DNA from: Selenomonas ruminantium subsp. lactilytica TAM6421
GTDB lineage: Bacteria > Bacillota > Negativicutes > Selenomonadales > Selenomonadaceae
NCBI RefSeq assembly: GCF_000284095.1
Contig: NC_017078.1
Coordinates: forward strand, 1-64,000
Length of the DNA: 64,000 nt
Direction: 5' to 3'
Shown: positions 47,029 through 55,383 of the stretch, one piece after another
How positions within the stretch are numbered: position 1 is the first letter of the stretch
Layout: every line of letters begins with the position of its first letter
Notes under the pieces: generated by a model
What the model saw: only the letters and a program-made list of their open reading frames with translations
The model's database searches: none
What the model was told of the DNA's origin: nothing
Program-made: the position numbers and the translations under genes

Positions 47029-48018
47029 ATGAAATGCAGAGTGGGAAAATTTTTGGCGGCAGGAATTTTAGGCTTTAGTCTGACTTTGAGCAGTTTTACC
47101 GCATGGGCGGCACCGGCCTGGACATTGCCGGAAAGCGGACTGAAATTGGATGATGCGGCTAAGCAGGCGCATGTGGCAGCCATGATGGAGTCGCTCAAAC
47201 ATCCAAAAGGAAAGCCCGCACCCTATGAAGCTCCGGATGGCTGGTCTTATGAAACATATGATGCAGGTAATGTGACCATGGAAAAGCTGGTCAATCCTGC
47301 GGCTGGCACGGACAGGATTATTTTCCATCTGCATGGCGGCGGCTATATTCTGCCACAGGACAATAATCACCGTCAAATGACGGAAAAGCATGGTATATTG
47401 GCCAACGCTCGGGAAATGTATCTGGTGGATTACCGCATTGCCCCGCAGCATACTTATCCTGCTGCTTTGGAGGATGCAGTAGCCGCCTATAAGGATTTGC
47501 TGGCCAGCGGCAAAGATGCCAGCAGAATAATCGTTACCGGTGATTCGGCAGGCGGCAATCTGGCTTTGGCATTGTCCTTGTATCTGAAAGAAAACAAACT
47601 GCCCCAGCCTGCCATGCTGATCCTGATTTCCCCGTGGACAACGCTGGAAACGAATCTGCCTTCCCGTAAGTATAATGCCAGCAAGGATTTGATTTTGGGC
47701 AGTAATAATCCCATTATGTATGGGGAAGTGAAGAACCCTTCCTATGGCAAGGCTTATAAAGCAAAAAATCCCCTGCTGTCTCCACTGAATGCGGACCTGT
47801 CCAGCCTTCCCCCAATGCTGATTCAGGTTGGCAGTTATGAACTGTTCTTTGATGAAGGTATTGACCTGGGTAAAAAAGCCTCTATGCAGGGCGTAGATGT
47901 AACCATGACGGTTTACCCAGGGATGTCCCATGATTTTGCCCTGCTCCTGCCGGAACTGCAGGATAGCGTGGATTCCTTTGTGGAAATCCGTGATTTTATC
48001 AACTGGCATATGAAATGA
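47029..48018 (+). CDS. Secreted alpha/beta hydrolase (HSL-type esterase)
   Basis: 329 aa with a signal peptide (ending SFTAWAAP, ~30). Oxyanion motif HLHGGGYILP, nucleophile elbow GDSAGGNLAL, and late acid and base in a VGSYELFFDEG and MSHDFALL context: the hormone-sensitive-lipase family. It would cleave small acyl esters in the periplasm. AGGAGG lies 9 nt before ATG 47029. A degenerate MerR half-site (CTTGAAGTTCA) sits just upstream at 46996. Confidence 0.88.
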   Translation: MKCRVGKFLAAGILGFSLTLSSFTAWAAPAWTLPESGLKLDDAAKQAHVAAMMESLKHPKGKPAPYEAPDGWSYETYDAGNVTMEKLVNPAAGTDRIIFHLHGGGYILPQDNNHRQMTEKHGILANAREMYLVDYRIAPQHTYPAALEDAVAAYKDLLASGKDASRIIVTGDSAGGNLALALSLYLKENKLPQPAMLILISPWTTLETNLPSRKYNASKDLILGSNNPIMYGEVKNPSYGKAYKAKNPLLSPLNADLSSLPPMLIQVGSYELFFDEGIDLGKKASMQGVDVTMTVYPGMSHDFALLLPELQDSVDSFVEIRDFINWHMK

Positions 48019-48050
48019 TGATGATGGATTTAATGACGGAGATGGTGTGC

Positions 48051-49094
48051 ATGAAATATACACAATTAGGTAATTCTGATTTACAGGTGTCCCGTATTTG
48101 CCTGGGCTGCATGGGCTTTGGCAATGCAGGTACAGGCCAGCACAGTTGGACGGTAGATGAAACAGCTACTCGTGAGATTGTAAAGCATGCGCTGGATGAG
48201 GGCATAAATTTCTTTGACACGGCTATTGCTTATCAAAATGGTACCAGCGAAGAATATTTAGGCAGGGCGCTGAATGATTTTGCCAAGCGGGAGGATGTGG
48301 TGGTAGCCACGAAGTTCCTGCCCCGCAGCCAGCAGGAAATCGAAAAGGGCGTGACCGGTCAGGAGCATATCCAGAGACAGTTGGACCTTAGCCTGCAGCA
48401 TCTGGGCATGGATTATGTGGACCTCTATATCTATCATATGTGGGATTATCAGACGCCTATCTATGATATTCTGGATGGTATGACGCAAATGGTCAAGGCA
48501 GGCAAGGTTCGTTATATCGGTATCGCCAACTGCTATGCCTACCAGTTAGCCAAGGCTAATGCGCTGGCAGAAAAAGAAGGTTTTGCGAAGTTCGTATCGG
48601 TGCAGAATCATTACAATCTGCTGTTCCGGGAGGAAGAGCGGGAAATGAGCAAACTTTGTGCCGAGGATAATATTGCCATGACGCCATACAGCGCGCTGGC
48701 CAGCGGCCGCCTTTCCCGCAGGCCGGGAGAAATTTCCCGGCGCTTGCAGGAAGACAGTTATGCCAAGCTCAAATATGATGGCACGGCTGATACGGATGAA
48801 AAGATAATCCTGCGGGTGGCAGAACTAGCCGAAAAATATCAGGTATCCATGACAGAGATTTCTCTGGCCTGGCTGCTCACAAAAGTCACCGCTCCCATAG
48901 CTGGTGCCACGAAACTGTATCATATTGACGGTGCGGTAAAGGCGGTGGAGCTTGACTTGTCAGATGAGGATCTTGCCTATCTGGAAGAACTCTATATCCC
49001 TCACAAGCTGGTGGGCGTGATGGCGCAAAACACCCGCAGCGGCAATAAAAAAGAGCAGGTTTGGATGAAGAATGCACCCAAGGGTATGCAGTAA
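48051..49094 (+). CDS. Second aldo/keto reductase
   Basis: 347 aa: MKYTQLGNSDLQVSRICLGC start, FFDTAIAYQNGTSEEYLGRAL (Asp, Tyr), TKFLP (Lys), IYHMWDY (His), and a VTAPIAGATKLYHIDGA cofactor region. It is of the YhdN/PdxI-like class and differs from the first AKR in the window. A longer frame from 48015 overlaps the esterase; ATG 48051 with GGAG upstream is preferred. Probably co-transcribed with the esterase. Confidence 0.9.
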   Translation: MKYTQLGNSDLQVSRICLGCMGFGNAGTGQHSWTVDETATREIVKHALDEGINFFDTAIAYQNGTSEEYLGRALNDFAKREDVVVATKFLPRSQQEIEKGVTGQEHIQRQLDLSLQHLGMDYVDLYIYHMWDYQTPIYDILDGMTQMVKAGKVRYIGIANCYAYQLAKANALAEKEGFAKFVSVQNHYNLLFREEEREMSKLCAEDNIAMTPYSALASGRLSRRPGEISRRLQEDSYAKLKYDGTADTDEKIILRVAELAEKYQVSMTEISLAWLLTKVTAPIAGATKLYHIDGAVKAVELDLSDEDLAYLEELYIPHKLVGVMAQNTRSGNKKEQVWMKNAPKGMQ

Positions 49095-49154
49095 TCGTAA
49101 ATAAAATAAAGAGGACGCTATTTCAGTAAAAAGAATATTTTTTTACCTTTAATA

Positions 49155-49180
49155 TTGACATGGTGTCATCTTGATATAAA
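49155..49180 (+). promoter_or_regulatory. TetR-type operator before the repeat protein gene
   Basis: TTGACA (49155-49160) overlapped by TGACATGGTGTCA (49156-49168). A TATAAA lies 14 bp on (49175-49180), closer than usual. No second palindrome is seen. Confidence 0.7.
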
Positions 49181-49218
49181 AGAAATAAGTATTATAGAAA
49201 AGAAAGGTGTTTATAATC

Positions 49219-49869
49219 ATGAAGAAAAAGAATTTTGTTTTAATGGCAATGATGGCAGCGCTGACTACTTCGAGCATAGCTTCAGCTTCTACGATCACAG
49301 TAGAAGGTTCTATACAGGGAAATACTGCCGTAACAATGCAGGATGGCGTGATTGCGAAATCCTATCCAATCAACAAGGACCAGGAAGTGATTTACTACAG
49401 CGCCAATAGCAGCGATGCAGGTTCAATCAAGGAAGTTATCGATCATAATCCAACGTCTTATCAAAAGATGGAAGTTGCAGGCCATACGGTTGAAAGCTGG
49501 GTGGAAAATGGTGTGGCTTACACTAAGGACAATGGGCAGTTGGTAAAATCCTATAAAGTCAATGGGCATATAGATAAAATCGTCGCAAAATCTGGTGATG
49601 ATGCTGGTTCCATCATCCGTACGGTAGATCATAATCCAACACTTGAGCAGACGGTTACCCTGCTGGGCCATACAGCCAAAAGCTGGTTGGAGGGCAATGA
49701 AGTAAAGTCCGAAGTTGATGGCAGACAGGGCAAGACATATACAATCAATAAAGATATCGAGACGATTTATTATGACAGCAAAAGCAGCGACAATGCAGGT
49801 TCCATTAAAGAAGTAATCGATCATAATCCTGATTGCTATCAGACGATGACGATTGAGTTGGGTGAGTAA
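49219..49869 (+). CDS. Secreted protein with three DAGSIKEVIDHNP repeats
   Basis: 216 aa; signal peptide to about residue 23 (SIASAS). The mature protein has three repeats of about 62-64 residues, each with an AGSI-x2-V-DHNP core (DHNP at 75, 137 and 201) preceded by a K-I/V-x-YY strand and followed by T-LGHT-x2-SW. No cysteine except near the end. No family recognised. It is probably periplasmic; each unit may be a small beta domain binding a ligand. The TetR-type operator upstream places it in the redox regulon. Confidence 0.75.
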   Translation: MKKKNFVLMAMMAALTTSSIASASTITVEGSIQGNTAVTMQDGVIAKSYPINKDQEVIYYSANSSDAGSIKEVIDHNPTSYQKMEVAGHTVESWVENGVAYTKDNGQLVKSYKVNGHIDKIVAKSGDDAGSIIRTVDHNPTLEQTVTLLGHTAKSWLEGNEVKSEVDGRQGKTYTINKDIETIYYDSKSSDNAGSIKEVIDHNPDCYQTMTIELGE

Positions 49870-49889
49870 GTATAGGAAAGAGCAGAAAG

Positions 49890-50633
49890 ATGAATCTTCA
49901 AGGTAAAGTTGCCCTCATCACGGGGGGCGGTACGGGAATTGGCCGGGCGATAGCATATCGTATGGCCAAGGAAGGGGCCTCTGTGGTCATCATTGGACGA
50001 CGGGCCGAAAAACTGCAAGAAAGTGCTGCCAGCCACCCGGGAATCAGCTATATGATTGCGGATGTATTGAAATCCGCAGACATTTTTCAAGTGCTGGATG
50101 ATATAGACAAACGCTTTGGCAGGCTGGATATTGTGGTAAACAATGCAGGGATTGCCCCGATAACCCCTATCGAAGGGATAAATATGGCAGATTACGACAG
50201 AACATTTGCGTTGAATGTTCGGGCTGTCATTGATGTAACCAGTCAGTCTATCCCTTATCTGAAAAAATCGAAGGGAAACATTGTAAATATCACTTCAGGT
50301 CTGGTAACCAATCCAATGCCTATGAATTGTGTTTACACAGCGAGCAAGGCTGCTGTTTTGAGCATGACGGAAACCTGGGCTAAGGAACTGGCTCCTCATG
50401 GCATTCGTGTCAACAGCGTAGCAGCAGGAGCTACAAGAACACCTCTTTACGATAAGTTGGGACTTACGATTGAGGAAACAAAGGATTATGAGGCGGCAGT
50501 GGAGAAAAATATTCCCTTAGGACGATATGCAGAACCAGAAGAAATAGCTGGTGCTGTGGCCTTTATCGCCTCAGACGATGCCAGATACGCTACGGGAGCA
50601 CACTGGCGTATTGATGGTGGCTTTGGAATGTAA
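49890..50633 (+). CDS. Short-chain dehydrogenase/reductase
   Basis: 247-aa Rossmann-fold oxidoreductase: cofactor loop ITGGGTGIGRAIA, RR near 36 favouring NADPH, NNAGIAP, catalytic Ser in ITSGLV and YTASK (Tyr, Lys), and the C-terminal IDGGFGM. Substrate unknown; FabG-like classical SDR. It follows the repeat protein gene after 20 bp, so it is likely in the same transcript. Confidence 0.92.
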   Translation: MNLQGKVALITGGGTGIGRAIAYRMAKEGASVVIIGRRAEKLQESAASHPGISYMIADVLKSADIFQVLDDIDKRFGRLDIVVNNAGIAPITPIEGINMADYDRTFALNVRAVIDVTSQSIPYLKKSKGNIVNITSGLVTNPMPMNCVYTASKAAVLSMTETWAKELAPHGIRVNSVAAGATRTPLYDKLGLTIEETKDYEAAVEKNIPLGRYAEPEEIAGAVAFIASDDARYATGAHWRIDGGFGM

Positions 50634-50661
50634 AATGCAAGCAGGTCAGGAGGAAAATGAA

Positions 50662-50964
50662 ATGTTTATCATCAATCAGACGCTCAAGGCAGAAAAAATT
50701 CCTGCGGGAAAGGGCGAAGAACTCTTTAAGCAGCATGTGGCATGGTTCACCAAGCATTTTGAAGCCGGTAATTTTATTCTGGTCGGGCCTTATACCGATA
50801 AGGAAATGGCCGGTATCATGATTTCTCCAGCTGAATCCAAAGAAGCGGTGGAGAAGATCCTGCAGGAAGATGTGTATTATGCAGATGGCCTAGCTGACTA
50901 TGAAGTCCGGTCTTTCACCGCAGGCAAGGTAGCAGCAAATTTTGCAGAATTTGCAGGCCGGTGA
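50662..50964 (+). CDS. YciI-family protein
   Basis: 100 aa: MFIINQTLKAEKIPAGKGEE, HVAWFTKHFEAGNFILVGPY (the conserved H...GPY of YciI), and DVYYADGLADYEVRSF. This small dimeric ferredoxin-like fold occurs beside oxidoreductases and may act on a small metabolite. CAGGAGG precedes ATG 50662; the longer frame overlaps the SDR. Terminator follows. Confidence 0.85.
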   Translation: MFIINQTLKAEKIPAGKGEELFKQHVAWFTKHFEAGNFILVGPYTDKEMAGIMISPAESKEAVEKILQEDVYYADGLADYEVRSFTAGKVAANFAEFAGR

Positions 50965-50972
50965 AATCCGAT

Positions 50973-51022
50973 AATCCCTCTGTCGCGAAAGGTTCAGACC
51001 GCGTGAGACAGAGGGATTTTAA
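50973..51022 (+). terminator. Terminator after the SDR-YciI unit
   Basis: AATCCCTCTGTC (50973-50984) pairs with 51007-51018, followed by TTTT. Confidence 0.8.
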
Positions 51023-51030
51023 AAATATGC

Positions 51031-51061
51031 TTGACCTGAAGTTCACTTCAAGTGTTAAGGT
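51031..51061 (+). promoter_or_regulatory. MerR-type promoter of the CMD-cupin gene
   Basis: TTGACC (51031-51036), 19-bp spacer TGAAGTTCACTTCAAGTGT, TAAGGT (51056-51061). The dyad TTGAAGT-like arms are nearly perfect. Confidence 0.8.
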
Positions 51062-51100
51062 AGAGATAACCGGATATTATCGGGCAGAAAGGAGAGTTAC

Positions 51101-51979
51101 ATGAAGGGAAAGAAAATCTTGGCCGCAGCAATAGCTGCAGGCATGTTCATGACAAATTTTACATTTATGGAGGCAGCTATGGCACAGACGAAAAAAGCAG
51201 TAAAGATTACACAGACCGCAGGCAGAACGCAATTAGGGGAATTTGCTCCGGATTTTGCCCGCTATAATGATGATATTCTCTTTGGAGAGGTATGGTCAAA
51301 AAATGATGTCCTGTCCCTGCATGACCGCAGCATCGTGACGGTTTCGGCATTGGTGGCCAGCGGCATGACAGACAGCTCTTTGAAATATCATCTGCAGTCG
51401 GCAAAGAAGAACGGCGTTACCCGTGAGGAAATGGCTGAGGTCATCACCCAACTGGGGTTCTATGCGGGCTGGCCCAAGGCCTGGGCGGCGTTCAATCTGG
51501 CCAAGGAAGTCTATAACGAGCCAGTTACCCAGAATACAGAGACCAAAGGAAACAATCATATGGATTTGGAAACCATCAAGGAAACCAGCTTGTTCCCCGT
51601 TGGCGGTGAAAATGTCAACTATGCCCAGTACTTTGACGGCAAAAGCTATCTCCATATGGTTTCCCTCGACCAGGTAGTGATTGGCAATGTGACCTTTGAG
51701 CCGGGCTGCCGCAACCATTGGCATATCCATCATGCCGACAAAGGCGGCGGGCAGATGCTGCTGGTCACTGCCGGCCGTGGCTGGTATCAGGAATGGGGCA
51801 AGCCTGCTCAGGAATTGAAGGTGGGAGATGTCGTGCATATCCCCGCAGGTGTCAAGCACTGGCATGGCGCCGCCAAGGACTCCGCCTTCCAGCATATCGC
51901 CATCGAGGTGCCGGGAGAAAATACTTCCAATGAGTGGTGTGAGCCGGTGGAGGAAAAAGAGTATAACAGATTGCCGTAG
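51101..51979 (+). CDS. Exported carboxymuconolactone decarboxylase-like domain fused to cupin
   Basis: 292 aa with a signal peptide (~1-28). Residues 50-140 are a CMD/AhpD-like domain (FGEVWSKNDVLSLHDRSIVTVSALVAS, broken here; key region LSLHDRSIVTVSAL); it lacks the CxxC of AhpD. Residues 170-285 form a cupin barrel with metal ligands HWHIHHAD and GVKHWHGA. Such fusions stand beside flavodoxins and aldo/keto reductases in many anaerobes. It may process a quinone-like or lactone substrate in the periplasm. AAAGGAG precedes the ATG. Confidence 0.88.
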   Translation: MKGKKILAAAIAAGMFMTNFTFMEAAMAQTKKAVKITQTAGRTQLGEFAPDFARYNDDILFGEVWSKNDVLSLHDRSIVTVSALVASGMTDSSLKYHLQSAKKNGVTREEMAEVITQLGFYAGWPKAWAAFNLAKEVYNEPVTQNTETKGNNHMDLETIKETSLFPVGGENVNYAQYFDGKSYLHMVSLDQVVIGNVTFEPGCRNHWHIHHADKGGGQMLLVTAGRGWYQEWGKPAQELKVGDVVHIPAGVKHWHGAAKDSAFQHIAIEVPGENTSNEWCEPVEEKEYNRLP

Positions 51980-52013
51980 ATGGATATGAATGGTTGAGAA
52001 AGGAGCAAAACGC

Positions 52014-52640
52014 ATGAAGAAATTATGGATTGCCTGCTTGTCCATGCTGATGGTACTGGGGCTGATGGGCTGCGGCACGGATAATGGCAAGGCCGAGGAA
52101 AAGACACCGCCAGCTAAAACGGTGGCTCAGGCGGCTAATACTGATGCTGCGGCAGCAGGAGATAAGATCTTAGTCGCTTATTTTTCCGCGACAGGCAATA
52201 CGAAGCAGCTGGCGGAGAATACCGCCAAGGCCCTGGGCGCAGATTTGTATGAAATTCGGCCGGAATCCCCCTATACGGCCGAAGACCTGAATTACAATGA
52301 TGAAACGACCAGGGCCACGGTAGAGCAGAAAAATGATGGCTTCCGCCCCTCCTTAGCGGACAAGAATGCCCCCATTGCCAGCTACAAGACCATTATTCTG
52401 GCCTATCCCATCTGGTGGGCTCAGGCGCCCCGCATCATGGACACATTCGTGGAAAGCTATGACTTTACGGGCAAGAATATGACGGCTGTCTGCACCTCCG
52501 GCGGCAGTGATATCGGCAGCAGTGCAGATTATCTGGCCAAGCTTACCAAAGGCAAGGCCAATTGGAAACCGGGCAAGTTATTCAGCCCGCAGGCCGGCAC
52601 CGATGAAATCAAAGCCTGGTATAATGGCTTAGGCTTCTAA
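52014..52640 (+). CDS. Flavodoxin-domain lipoprotein
   Basis: 208 aa. Lipoprotein signal with lipobox LGLMGC (C~20), a Lys/Glu/Ala-rich linker, then a flavodoxin domain: KILVAYFSATGNTKQLAE (FMN phosphate loop), PIWWAQAPRIMDTF, and CTSGGSDIGSSADYL. It would carry FMN-dependent electrons in the periplasm, unusual for flavodoxins. A similar domain without signal is encoded at 54907. AAAGGAG before ATG 52014. Confidence 0.88.
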   Translation: MKKLWIACLSMLMVLGLMGCGTDNGKAEEKTPPAKTVAQAANTDAAAAGDKILVAYFSATGNTKQLAENTAKALGADLYEIRPESPYTAEDLNYNDETTRATVEQKNDGFRPSLADKNAPIASYKTIILAYPIWWAQAPRIMDTFVESYDFTGKNMTAVCTSGGSDIGSSADYLAKLTKGKANWKPGKLFSPQAGTDEIKAWYNGLGF

Positions 52641-52696
52641 ATTGCATATCATCAAGAAATTTATGAGCAGTATAGATTGGCTGGGGGGATTGTGTA

Positions 52697-53830
52697 ATGA
52701 AGGAAAAAATGACTCGCAGGAATTTTGTAAAGCTGGCAGGTATGGCCGTTGCTATAGCCGCTTTGCCAGGGTGTGCGACCTTTGCCGCTGACGAAAAAGG
52801 TGCAGGAGCAAATGAGCCGTTGGGGAAGGCGAAAGTCGCTGGTACCGGCGGGGAGCACTATCTTCCCTATAGGGAGCGGCAAGGGGCAGAGTCGGTGGTT
52901 TATTTTACCCGCGACCTGTCGGCGGCCGGACTGCTGAAAATCTATGACAAGGTGAAGGATAAGCTGGGCGGCAAGGTGGCTGTCAAACTGCACACGGGTG
53001 AGCCCCATGGCCCCAATATTATTCCCCGCCCCTGGGTGAAAGATTTGCTGCAGAACCGCCTATCGGAGGGCACCATCATCGAAACCAACACCTATTATGG
53101 CGGTGGCCGTGATACCACTGAGAAACACCGGGAGACACTGAAGACCAATGGCTGGACGGATTTCACCACGGTGGATATCATCGATGCAGAAGGTACGGCC
53201 ATGTTGCCGGTGCCAAATGGCAAGTGGTTCACAGAGATGTCCGTGGGCAAGGATATGCTGAAGTACGACTCGCTTTTGACCTTGACGCATTTCAAAGGGC
53301 ATGCTATGGGCGGTTTTGGCGGCTCCAATAAAAATCTCGGCATTGGCTGTGCGGATGGAAAAATCGGCAAGAAGATGATTCATGCCGGAGAAAGCGGTTC
53401 CCAGTGGGGTGTGACTAATGAGGAGTTCATGGAGCGCATGACTGAATCCACTCAGGCTACAGTCACGCATTTCAAGGACAAGATTGCCTTCATCAATGTG
53501 ATGCGCAATATGAGCGTGGACTGTGACTGCGCCGGTACCTCGGCCCAGCCTGTCGTCACGCCGGATATTGGTATTGTGGCCTCCTTGGATATTCTGGCTG
53601 CGGACCAGGCTTGTGTGGACTGTGTCTACGCCCTGCCGGAGGAAAGCAAGCATGATTTGGTGGAGCGCATGGAATCCCGTCACAGCATGCGCCAGCTGAC
53701 CTATATGAAGGAAATGGGCATGGGCAATGACCGCTATCAGCTGATTGACCTCGATAATGGCGACAAAGTGATCACGGCTGCCGAAGCCGTAAAGGATATC
53801 AAGGGAACCTGGGGAACAGGCCGAGCTTGA
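52697..53830 (+). CDS. DUF362-family protein with Tat-type signal
   Basis: 377 aa. Leader TRRNFVKLAGMAVAIAALPG-C (Tat plus lipobox-like LPGC). The mature protein is DUF362-like: VAVKLHTGEPHGPNIIPR, TNTYYGGGRDTTEKH, LTHFKGHAMGGFGGSNKNLG, and Cys in SVDCDCAG and DQACVDCVYALPEES. These proteins often bind Fe-S clusters, but the usual CxxCxxC ferredoxin motif is not complete here. Function unknown. It is last of the CMD-cupin/flavodoxin transcript. Confidence 0.85.
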   Translation: MKEKMTRRNFVKLAGMAVAIAALPGCATFAADEKGAGANEPLGKAKVAGTGGEHYLPYRERQGAESVVYFTRDLSAAGLLKIYDKVKDKLGGKVAVKLHTGEPHGPNIIPRPWVKDLLQNRLSEGTIIETNTYYGGGRDTTEKHRETLKTNGWTDFTTVDIIDAEGTAMLPVPNGKWFTEMSVGKDMLKYDSLLTLTHFKGHAMGGFGGSNKNLGIGCADGKIGKKMIHAGESGSQWGVTNEEFMERMTESTQATVTHFKDKIAFINVMRNMSVDCDCAGTSAQPVVTPDIGIVASLDILAADQACVDCVYALPEESKHDLVERMESRHSMRQLTYMKEMGMGNDRYQLIDLDNGDKVITAAEAVKDIKGTWGTGRA

Positions 53831-53878
53831 CTCTTTCTATCAACAGTACCTCAAGTAAATAAACCCTAAGACAGCAGA

Positions 53879-53910
53879 TTTTGACCGGTCAATTGACTGG
53901 TCAAAATTTT
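53879..53910 (+). terminator. Palindromic terminator after the DUF362 gene
   Basis: TTTTGACCGGTCAA pairs with TTGACTGGTCAAAA (53879-53906), followed by TTTT. Near copy of the hairpin at 43142. Confidence 0.7.
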
Positions 53911-53921
53911 GCTCATAATAC

Positions 53922-53987
53922 TGATATGGTGTCAATAATGCTGTGCAAAAAATAGCTTGACTTAAAGTTCACTCGAAGTGTCAGAGT
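53922..53987 (+). promoter_or_regulatory. Promoter region with both TetR- and MerR-type sites
   Basis: TGATATGGTGTCA (53922-53934), one base from the TetR-type palindrome, is followed by TTGACT (53957-53962), a 19-bp spacer with TAAAGTTCACTCGAAGTGT and a weak -10 CAGAGT (53982-53987). It precedes a broken gene and the DUF4405-flavodoxin pair. Confidence 0.6.
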
Positions 53988-54035
53988 GGATTTCAGCAGG
54001 AAAAATTTATTATTTAAGCAGGAAGGTAAGGGAAA

Positions 54036-54203
54036 ATGGACGTATATAAGAAACAGGTATTTGATGAAGAACGGGCTCTGTATGGCAAAACGGGGGTGCA
54101 ACTATCAAAGTGACGGGCGTGAAGGAAATCATTAGGGATGATGTGGATGCCAAAGGCCGCATCGTTCTTGCCGAAGAATCTCATTGCGCCTGAGGGAGTG
54201 TAG
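54036..54203 (+). pseudogene. Broken small gene
   Basis: ATG 54036 (GGAAGG upstream) opens MDVYKKQVFDEERALYGK and stops at 54113. The next frame continues ATIKVTGVKEIIRDDVDAKG, and a third frame ends LPKNLIAPEGV at TAG 54203. Two frameshifts in 170 bp indicate decay. FDEERALYG recalls the start of DUF3737 proteins, but this is weak. Confidence 0.5.
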
Positions 54204-54207
54204 GCCT

Positions 54208-54882
54208 ATGAATTACCGGAGCATAAATCGGCGCATGGCCGTAACGGCGCTTTTGCCGTTGCTGTTTGTGCTGGCCATGAGCTTTCATTATATCCCCAAG
54301 CTGCTGCATGAAATCATAGGCGCAGCCTGGCTCCTGCTGGCAGGAGTTCATCTCTATCAGAACCGTCACTGGCTGAAAAGCCTGCAGCAGGGCAAATGGA
54401 CTTTCCAGAGGACTTTGGGCACGGTCATGGATATCCTGCTGCTTGCCGTGGTGCTGGTGGCTGTGTTTGCCGGCCTTGGCATATCCAACTTCCTGCTGAA
54501 AGATGTCATGCCGTTGGAAATCCAGCGCAGCATTGTCATTCATCAGTATCATGTATCCCTGCCCTATGCTCTGCTGATTTTGTGCGGCCTCCACTGGGGC
54601 CTGCATTTCAAAGGCTGGCTGGGGCAGTGGCAAAAGGTCTTTGGCTGGAAACTGTCTGCTGTGGCTAAACGGGCAATTGTGGCAGCCTTGAGCCTGGCGG
54701 TGCTCAGTGCGGGCATTTATGCTTCGTTCCTGAACCGCATCGGCGACCGTCTGCTGATGAAACATATCTTTGCCACGGCCGCCACCAATGAACCGGCGGC
54801 CATCTATGTACTGCTGCTCTGCGGAACCATCGGACTTTATGTTTTGCTCGGAGCCGCATTGCAGCGTTATCTAAAAGCATGA
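54208..54882 (+). CDS. DUF4405-like membrane protein (possible b-type cytochrome)
   Basis: 224 aa with about five membrane helices. Histidines occur in helix positions typical of cytochrome-b561/DUF4405 proteins: SFHYIPKLLHEIIGA, LLLAGVHLYQNRHW, IVIHQYHVSLPYALL, GLHWGLHFKGW. It probably binds heme and moves electrons across the inner membrane, which would suit the adjacent flavodoxins. GAGGGAG lies 9 nt before ATG 54208. Confidence 0.8.
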   Translation: MNYRSINRRMAVTALLPLLFVLAMSFHYIPKLLHEIIGAAWLLLAGVHLYQNRHWLKSLQQGKWTFQRTLGTVMDILLLAVVLVAVFAGLGISNFLLKDVMPLEIQRSIVIHQYHVSLPYALLILCGLHWGLHFKGWLGQWQKVFGWKLSAVAKRAIVAALSLAVLSAGIYASFLNRIGDRLLMKHIFATAATNEPAAIYVLLLCGTIGLYVLLGAALQRYLKA

Positions 54883-54906
54883 ACATTTGATATTGGAGGT
54901 AATCAC

Positions 54907-55383
54907 ATGAGTAAGAAATTAGTAGCTTATTTTTCCGCCAGCGGTGTGACGGCAAAGGCTGCCAAGAACCTTGCCGAGGCGGCTGGGGCAGATTTGTTTG
55001 AAATCAAGCCGGAAGTGCCCTATACCCAGGCCGATTTGGATTGGCATGACAAGAATTCCCGCAGCTCCGTGGAGATGCGGGACAGCAAATCTCGTCCGCA
55101 GATTGCGGCAGGTGATGCCAAGATTGCGGACTATGATGTGATATTTGTGGGCTTTCCCATCTGGTGGTATGTGGCGCCCACCATCATCAACACCTTCCTG
55201 GAAAGCTATGATTTTGCCGGCAAGACCATAATTCTCTTCGCCACATCCGGCGGCAGCGGCTTTGGCAAGGCCGTGGAAGGGCTGAAAGACAGCGTGGCAG
55301 ATAGCACCGTTATCCGGGAAGGCAAACTGCTGAACGGGAATCCTTCGGTTGCTGAACTTAAAGACTGGGTGGAAAGCTTATAA
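54907..55383 (+). CDS. Flavodoxin
   Basis: 158-aa cytoplasmic flavodoxin domain: [55 protein letters not shown]. Homologous to the lipoprotein at 52014 but with no signal. TTGGAGG precedes the ATG. Likely co-transcribed with the DUF4405 gene and the last member of the redox cluster. Confidence 0.9.
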   Translation: MSKKLVAYFSASGVTAKAAKNLAEAAGADLFEIKPEVPYTQADLDWHDKNSRSSVEMRDSKSRPQIAAGDAKIADYDVIFVGFPIWWYVAPTIINTFLESYDFAGKTIILFATSGGSGFGKAVEGLKDSVADSTVIREGKLLNGNPSVAELKDWVESL

